From assembly GCA_038503035.1 (NCBI GenBank), contig JAVSML010025178.1:414149-478148 (forward strand): DNA of 64,000 bases. Reading direction: 5' to 3'. The notes below the pieces were generated by a model. The model was not told the origin of the DNA. It saw only the letters and a program-made list of their open reading frames with translations, and did not search any database. The translations under genes were made by a program, and so were the position numbers. How positions within the stretch are numbered: position 1 is the first letter of the stretch; each line of letters opens with the position of its first letter. This stretch comes from Crocodylus rhombifer. Taxonomy: Eukaryota; Chordata; Crocodylia; Crocodylidae. This document shows, piece by piece, positions 56,748 through 64,000 of the stretch.

Positions 56748-56934
56748 ACACAACATCAGGGAAGAGAGGAGACTCAACCAGAAAAGAGCAATTCAGAAGC
56801 AGCCCATGATACTTGGAGACAGACACTCTTAAGACAACGGGAGAGTAAAGGCAATTTTTCGCAGACTGAAAATGACAGGCACACAAAGTCACTGAAGCGG
56901 CTCAGGCCAAAAAAGGGGCAGATGATCCACTTAC

Positions 56935-57089
56935 CTGGCAGGCACCATGCCGTGCACAGGCCAGAAAATCCTTGCTGAGGGGATTGCAGGGCTGCCAAAT
57001 CCTTCCTAATGTTCACATCATTGAGCTTCTTCACCATACCGACACCTCTGAGGACTGTGAAGCCAGAGCGTGAAACAGTGGGTACAGGC
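56935..57089 (-). other. Possible internal exon on minus strand (weak)
   Basis: On the minus strand a C/T-rich tract ending in AG (ccctctgcctgccttgtgctcag) is followed by 155 nt that are open in one frame (residues such as GVGMVKKLNDVNIRKDLAAL) and end at a strong donor, cag|gtaagtgg (56927-56937). The borders are among the best splice-like pairs in the window. No partner exon or family is recognised; a non-coding transcript exon is equally possible. Confidence 0.18.
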
Positions 57090-57097
57090 CTGAGCAC

Positions 57098-58686
57098 AAG
57101 GCAGGCAGAGGGAGCTTAAAAGCAAAGAGACTGATGCAGCAGAAACAAACATTCCACGGTCAATCATACATTGCCCAAAAAGGGTGGATAATGTCTCTCT
57201 CTCCCCTCTGGACATAAGCTCTCACTTAGAGTCACAAGCAGAACTCTACAAACATTAAAGAAAAGGTCAGTCCCCAAACAATGCATTTTTAAGCATCCAT
57301 TCCCTTTTACACAGAGCCCAGCACAGGTCAGGACAGGGACCAGGGATCACCAAGCTTTTCACGTTGGATTGCCTGACTCAATAATGCTAATCCATAAAAC
57401 CACAGGTCATCTAGAGATGCCCACTCCTCGGCACAATAACCTCACCCTGTGCATCATCTGGCAACTTGAGACATGGCATAACATGATGGCAAAGTTGGCA
57501 TAGCCCCACAGTCCAGTGGTAATGCTTGTGGATCCACCCACTTCTGGTTTTGTGGTAGAAATATCTATTTCATTTCTGGGGTGGAAATGTCTATTTCACA
57601 TAAAATGAGTGATTTTTTGTGAGAAAAATCCAACCATTCCAAACTTCTAGAACCAGATGTAGTCTTCAGGTGCAGATCAAGGGAGGATACAGTACTGCAA
57701 TCACACCCGAAGTTTAAAACCGACTGCACAACAGCAGCAATAGCACTTCTAGTCAGGAAGCAGCAGTGAGGGAGTCAACTGATTTCATGGTTCATTAGAA
57801 TCTACCTGATTCCTTCTTAAGTCTTCATTCAAACCTCTCTCTTTTTTAATGCTCTTGATGTTCCACTAATCAAGCTCTCCTTCCTTCTGCAAAGATGCTG
57901 TTCCTGATAATGTAGCGCCTATTTCACAGACCTGCAGGCTGTTTTTAACTCTAGCTAAGAACATTAACTCTGGTGTGGAAAAATAACTTTCAGTGAAGTA
58001 TTAAATGCATTGTCAAGATGTTCAAGAAAGCTAGATTTTAATTTATGAAGCTGGAAGAGAGATGTACATTTAATTCAATGACTACAAGAATATTGAAACA
58101 ACATCTTTTGCTTATTTTTGCCTAGCTTCTTGTGGTTTTTAATACATACTATATGGTATTATAGTATATATTGGATTATAATATAATGTGCAATCCAATA
58201 AAGTTACATTTGTTTTTACTTGAATCTTAAACTGAAGAATATAGCCCTAGGCTCCTAGTGTATTAGTAAAGTTTCTAGTTTCTTTTTAACTGGGGAAAAA
58301 TATATTGTGTTATATTTTTGATGATGCACCACATCATCTGCACTCTCTCCTTCCACAATCCTGGACCTGCTCATGGCAGTCCTCACCATATTTCCACTCC
58401 AGATAATGTAGCCACCTGAGCAGACCTTGCCACCTGGGCAAGCTAATGAGCTCTGCTTCTCAGCGTATAGCTGTGTTCACAAGGTGCCAGGCAGTATCAT
58501 GTTGCAGTCCTTCAGCTGGGCACTTCCTGGCACAATTTGAGGGAACTTCAGGAGGCATCAGTCAAATCAGGTCTGATTCTTCCAATCTGGGCAAGAAGTC
58601 CCATTTTAGGGAACCTATAGGACACTGGGAAGATGCAGACTTGAAATTTGGGAATGTACAGAATGTTTTGGACCCTTTTTCTAAAC
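57098..58686. other. No gene recognised; AT-rich stretch at 57840-58320
   Basis: 57840-58320 is AT-rich and repeat-free, with a small palindromic area (ttggattataatataatg) at 58172-58189. 57330-57550 might hold an old repeat but no termini are clear. Confidence 0.45.
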
Positions 58687-58694
58687 ATCTAGAG

Positions 58695-59111
58695 CAGGGG
58701 TGCCCAAACCCTGGCCGACAGGCCATATCTGGCACACACAGCTGCATCACTGGGCCCATAGGGCTCCTCAAGGATCCTGAAATTTGGCAGTGGGGGCATG
58801 GTGGTTGTGTTAAAAGCCACGTCCTATTGCCAGTTTTCCAGACCCATGAATAGCCCTGTGGGCTGGATAACACTGCCCTGCACACTCGATTGAGCTAGCA
58901 CACAGCTGATCCAGTATGGGGCTGGGTCAGGGCATTACGGGCCAGATTTGGTAGGAAAGCAATACATAGCTGGGTGGGGTAAGTGGGGGGAGAAGGGCTG
59001 AACTGGGGAGCATGTAGCCAGAACCTGCAGGCGGGCAGCGCAAGATTGAACCCATGAATCGATCCCACACTATTCATCCGGCCTGTGGGGTTGGACGTTT
59101 AGATGCCCATG
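58695..59111. mobile_element. hAT-like MITE
   Basis: It begins caggggtgcccaaaccctgg (58695-58714) and ends with the complement of catgggcatctaaacg. The flanks atctagag (58687-58694) and gtttaaag (59112-59119) agree at 5 of 8, the three differences all being transitions. The 417-bp interior is non-coding ('gggctgggtcagggc', 'ggcctgtggggttgg'). Confidence 0.8.
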
Positions 59112-59154
59112 GTTTAAAGCATTTGTTTGGGAAGGCTCAGGAAGTGAACAACCG

Positions 59155-59221
59155 GCATGTGTGCAGGGGTTTAGACTCAATGACCATTGAGGTCCCTTCC
59201 AACTCTCCAATTCCATGATTG
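59155..59221 (+). mobile_element. CR1 tail fragment
   Basis: 'gcaggggtttagactcaatg' (59162-59181), 'ttgaggtcccttccaactct' (59187-59206) and 'aattccatgatt' are the last bases of a CR1 element. Only the extreme 3' end is kept. Confidence 0.72.
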
Positions 59222-61179
59222 GTCACCTTCATTTCACATACTAGTATAATTAGAAGATGGTAGAAATATCCACATCTAAACAGGGTGGATATTTGTGAAA
59301 GGATCAGACACCATTTATCACTCTCTTCAGCCAGCTTTCTTTGCTGCTTGCTCACTCCACACGGACAACAGTTATTCAGGTTTTAGAGGTGTCTCTATAG
59401 TGATCCTTGGATGTAGGTGCCCTACAGATTAAAGGTGAGATGTCTAAAAACATTCAGCAGTTGCCTTAACTCTGCTTCCACTGAAGTCAACTCGCATCAT
59501 TTTCAATGAGGCAAAGTTTTGGGACCAAGTATCACAAGGATTGCTCAGCTTTCAGCTTCACCAGGTCAAACACGGGCTCCATCAGCCAAAGTATCTGTTG
59601 CGCGTAGCAGGCTGGGTGGGGAATGTAAAGAGCACGGTCAAGGAAACATCTGGGTTTTGCAATGAGGACATGATATAAACCATAGGCTGATTGGCACTTA
59701 ATGTGAAGTGCAAAAAAAAATATTATGAGGTATTTGTATTGCTCAGCATTACTTACAAGACTTTGGCTCCTAACAGACAACTATTCTGATGACGTTTTAG
59801 GAGGCTACTCACACTAAACAGAAACCCCACTGAAGGAACCAAAAAAAAAAAAGAAATTAAAAAGAAAAAAAAGCAAGGGGTGGCTGTTTAGGAAGGAAAC
59901 TGTTTCTATTTACACATGAAGTACCTCAGTAATCAGGACTGACTATTGAGAAATAAAAAAAATGGTTATGTGGAAGCCTCCAAAACATCCACAAAGCTTT
60001 AGGGTTGTTTCAAAATAGCTCATGTACAAACCCCACTTTCATGGAAAGTGGCTATTAACAAGATACCACTTAGCACAGCCTCAAAGTGCTTCAGAAATGG
60101 GAAAGCTGTTAGATGTACCATACACCGAATTCCTGATTATATATCTAGCGTGTGGAAGAAAGGGATAGGCTAGCAGGCAGAAGATGACAGGTTTAATTGC
60201 TCCTAAATCCTACCTAGCACAGGGTCTTCTTCAGCTTCTCATTTAATTCCACTCCTCCCCTTCCTGCCCCACCATTCACTCACTCAAGATTGGTATTTTA
60301 AACTCAGAAGCTCCTTCATGCTCTTCTAGCGAGATACATCTGTTGTCCATCAGAACCAGCATCTCTATAATCTGGATAGCCAACTCCCCCTCCACTTGTA
60401 GTAGCTGAAGGTCACTTGGAAGTCCATTTACTTTAGATAAGAAATAAATAGTGGTGTCTTGGATTTACCTTATGACTTGGACATCACAAAGTCTTCATAG
60501 ATTTCATCTATCACACAGGCCCATAAGCAGGGCACCATGCAGTGGCTTGAATGTTACCTGTACAAAGAAAAACTTAAAGCCATTTATTCATTTCTAAAAT
60601 TAAAAATGTTGACCTAGATTATCTCTGCTCTTCCAAAATTCAAACATTTATATTAGCTTTCCATTAGTGCCATTCTCTTTGGCAGATAAAGGGTTAAGTC
60701 ATCAGCTGAAGCAGCGAAGCCTCACCCGATTACCTAAAAGAACAGGCCTGTATGTTTTAATGACTATCCTACCTGCCAGAGCACAACCAGGAGCATGTAG
60801 GGTGTTTTTGTAAAGGTTACCATAAGGCCCTCATCCACAAATAGAGCCAAGGGAGTGGGGCTTACACTGCCCGCTATCCCCACATATTCCACGTTTGTAA
60901 CGAGCCTACATAATTCCTAGGTTTTAGAACAAAGACAAAAGGTACGTCACAAATTTCTGATCCCCAGCCAGGACTGGGGAAAGTGCAATACACACCCCAT
61001 TCCTATCAGCACCCACAGTTAGCCCTGACCCTGGCTTAATGCATTGCTCTCAATGAGTTTCCCACCACTTGGCCCCTGAAAAATAACCTTGTGTCTCCGT
61101 TCCTCACCGGTACGACAGCTGCAGGGTATGAGCCAGGAGTCCTAGTTTCAAGCTTTTTGTTTCAGAGTCTCATCATTTC
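59222..61179. other. No gene recognised; A-rich run at 59838-59875
   Basis: An A-rich tract lies at 59838-59875. 60580-60760 is repeat-free and AT-rich. No termini or domains were found, and this long interval has almost no frame over 80 codons. Confidence 0.55.
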
Positions 61180-61450
61180 CCATCGCGAGCTGGGTGGGGG
61201 GAGATAAAGGCCGTCAGTCTGTCTGCAGAACAGGCCGGCTCTGTTTGCCCCGTGCCCCAGCAAATAGAGGTTGCTGAGTTTTAATGGAGCACTCAGGTTT
61301 CCGCTGATGCCAGCTGCAGATAGAACGGCCCAGCGGCAAACAAATTCAGGTCCCTGGGGGCTGCTCAGATTCTCCCCTCATTTGTTAGTTTACGTGTAAA
61401 GTACAGTCAAGCTAATTCCTGCTTGCGTGGCTGGAAAGATACATTTTCCT
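61180..61450. promoter_or_regulatory. Candidate conserved regulatory stretch
   Basis: Even, moderately GC-rich sequence (gataaaggccgtcagtctgt at 61203-61222; agaacggcccagcggcaaac at 61322-61341) followed by 'gtcaagctaattcctgcttg' (61407-61426) with no repeat words. The texture differs from the neutral sequence around it; no more can be said from one genome. Confidence 0.18.
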
Positions 61451-62874
61451 GCTCTTTGGGTTGACTAGGGAAAAAATGAACAAGTGCAACAGGACTAATG
61501 CAGTAAAAGAGCATTTCCCAGGGCTCAGGCAATAGCAAAAGCTTTCCACAGGGGATTCTCTGCATAACATGCAGTGAAGTGGTTATAATAACTAGGAACC
61601 AAAGGTGCAGAAGGTGTCTTAATATCTACACATTCAGATGGGCTTAAATCCAGCTGCTTCTTGTGGCATCAGCTGGTGAATTTATTATATGCTTAATAAC
61701 ACGACAGGAAAGAAGGAGAGTATGAAGTGGCATTGCTGAACAGGATTTGCTTATTAAATATTAACAAAGATACTTAAGTTAGACCTGGAAGCATTATGTC
61801 ACTGAAAAGCATCATTTCTCTTGGCTTCAACCCCAGCTTAGATCACACATGAAAAAGAGCCCGAGGATCTTTTTCCTAAGGAAGTTTTTGCCCAAATCAC
61901 CAAACTTATCATGGAGTTCAGTGACAAAATTGAGACCGACATCTCAGTTATAAGCCTCCCCACCCCAGAAACAGAGTTCATGGTTGCTTGATCTGGTCTT
62001 GGCCTACAATAGAGAAACACCACAATAATGAAACTCAGACTCAGATCGGGATTCAGACTCTGTGCATACTCAAGCTTGGGGGCTGTTTGGATTCAGGCCT
62101 GAGATTCATCCCAGACATACAGGAGGGTTATGCCCAGAACAATGAGGAGTCCTGGATGGCAAGAACGAGGTGCAGGTTCAGAGCCAAGAAAACCTGTGCG
62201 TTAGCTACCTCCACAGCACGTCTGGCACCAAAATGGTAGACATTTCTGAGCACCATCTCACACAAAACCTTTGACTTCTCTCTCTCAGAAATGGAAACAA
62301 ATGGACAAAACTGTCACATTCCTTTTAGGACACCAAGATCCATGACTGCCCAACTGACAGCTGAAGGAAAAAGAAACAGGACTGAAACACAGTCAGAACT
62401 TAGTTACACCTCAGTCATCACCATACCTTGTTTTTACAGCAGGAAGCTCAAAGAAGACAGCTTCCTATTGAAAGGCGATAGAGGGGTTCTCAGCACCACT
62501 GACAGCTTGCTTCGGGCTCTGATTGGAAATCACTGACCACAGCCATAACTGAGGGAGTTGCAGATTCAGAGTTCTGTTCACCACCACTCCAAAAACTAGA
62601 AACAGGACGTCAACAGGAGAAAACAAGACTTCTAATTGGAATATCACTTGTCTTTACACTGCATGTGGGTCTGTAAGATACAATCTATATCATTTATACA
62701 TATGGATATACACTTTGCATCTTTTGAGCCCCGCTGATCAGAGCAAGATGAGGTCTAGAGAGCACTTGGATGGCAAGCTCATGGAAAACATTATGCTGGG
62801 TATTCTGTAGGTGGTACTCTTCCATCTGATTCAGCAATCACAAGCATATTCATGGTGGAGCATGCTGTGTGGTC
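61451..62874. other. No gene recognised
   Basis: Plain sequence with short frames on both strands (61838-62023, 61988-62239, 62291-62536), none with a domain. Confidence 0.55.
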
Positions 62875-62882
62875 TTCTAGAT

Positions 62883-63064
62883 TAGTGGTCTCCAAAGTGG
62901 GGTGCGTGCACCCCAGGGGGTGCACAAGACAATCCACTGGGGTACGGGAAGAAAATATTAGAACTTCTATTTATATTTATATAAATATACATATATTGGG
63001 GGTGCATGCTCAAAATTTTTTTTACTGATAGGGGTGCGCGATCAAAAAAGTTTGGAGACCACTG
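62883..63064. mobile_element. hAT-like MITE with perfect target duplication
   Basis: The 182-bp element is flanked by the exact 8-mer ttctagat (62875-62882 and 63065-63072). It starts tagtggtctccaaagt and ends with the complement of cagtggtctccaaact, a 16-bp inverted terminus with two differences. The centre is AT-rich (atatttatataaatatac). Non-coding. Confidence 0.93.
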
Positions 63065-63072
63065 TTCTAGAT

Positions 63073-64000
63073 AAAGCACAAAAGAGAGCGCCACTTGTGA
63101 ACATTGAAAATCTCAGGGCACCATCCAGAAGTCCTTTCCCAAGATAAAAAACTCTGGGTGGGCATGGATTCAGGCAAACAGTTCAACAACATCCTCTGTG
63201 AATTTACCCAAGTCGTATATCCTGCCTCAGACTGTTGCCAACTTGAAAAAAAAAGAGGAAAATACTTCCCCACCTCAAGGGGTGCTGTAAGCATGAAATC
63301 CACTAATGCAGTGCTTGGATATGTCTATGATGAGAGCCATAAATACCTTGACAGATACAATTCCAGTTCAGGTACATTGCAGGCTACATACCTAAATTCC
63401 CTCTGCAGTTTCAGCCAAATGTGACATTACAGCTGTGTACTATTTCTTAGGACCATATAATGCAATTTCCAAGCCTGAGGGGTTTGCACTTCAGTGTTAA
63501 GAAATGGAATTCCTCATTCCGTCGGTCAGAGCTGATTCCCTGGATTTGAGTTTTAGAAATTCAGAATGACAAGGCACTCCAACACCATGAACACCCTGCA
63601 TTAGAGAGACAGGTACAGCATCTACAAGCAGGAACTTCTAACAGTAGAGCACCCCAAGTGTGAACTGATCAGTTCTTTTCAACAGTGGTATATTTTCTAC
63701 ACCACAAATCTTTTTTTTCATTTCTTGCAAAAGTTGTCTCCTGGTGCTCCTGGATTCAGGTGTTATTACTACGCAGAGAGCAATAGGGCACACTCCTTGC
63801 TTGGAGAAGGATAGCTTGGATTTGGTCACTTGCTGTTCAGGGTTGGCCTTGCTAAGGCTTGGTGACACTGCACAATTTGATGCTTCTCACCTGAGCTGTA
63901 TTTCCATGATGTGCTTGGACTTTCATGTTCTCAGTTGGTTCAGTCAAGGCACAAATGAACACCATGATCTCCAGGAGTTCTTAAAGGTCCCTTGAAGGAA
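63073..64000. other. No gene recognised
   Basis: The 106-codon plus frame at 63104-63424 starts inside plain sequence and has no domain. No repeat termini are seen before the window ends. Confidence 0.5.

Overview
This window reads as non-coding vertebrate nuclear DNA, most likely from a crocodilian, with turtle as the next choice. The evidence is the repeat content: several CR1-type LINE 3' ends with short octamer-like tails and no poly(A), tRNA-derived SINEs with the tail typical of sauropsid SINEs, MIR-like fragments, and many short DNA transposons with hAT-like 8-bp target-site duplications. I see no operons, ribosome binding sites or long ORFs. The longest open frames are about 160 codons and fall in repeats or carry no recognisable domain. 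I do not support any intact protein-coding gene, rRNA, tRNA or CRISPR array here. The window is best described as intergenic or deep intronic.

Layout: 1-1.8 kb holds a CR1 3' end, an ancient LF-SINE-like element and a MITE with a perfect target duplication. 2.5-12.5 kb holds a run of hAT-like MITEs (2547, 5475, 7005, 8728, 11526, 12238). 14.9-16.7 kb holds two CR1 fragments in opposite orientation. 21.8-32.6 kb mixes CR1 fragments, SINEs and foldback elements (24314, 28543, 29909, 31690). 38.5-55.1 kb carries further hAT-like elements, including the larger copies at 41085 and 54237 and a short relative at 52030. 58.7-63.1 kb has two more MITEs (58695, 62883) and a CR1 tail (59155).

Between the repeats lie AT-rich stretches without recognisable repeat structure that contain homeodomain-type TAATTA cores or similar motifs (about 19.5, 36.3, 42.4, 48.2, 50.5, 57.9 and 61.3 kb). 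These are the best places to look for conserved regulatory elements, but conservation cannot be read from one sequence. A few segments have splice-site-like borders (8034-8070 +, 11177-11212 +, 56636-56747 +, 56935-57089 -) and are recorded as weak exon candidates.

The most informative structure is a family of four related hAT-like elements (2547-2878, 41085-41823, 52030-52218, 54237-55138) that share a roughly 190-bp module with inverted ends, found both alone and at one end of longer elements. Several other MITEs are near-complete foldbacks. I found no sign of a new multi-gene system.
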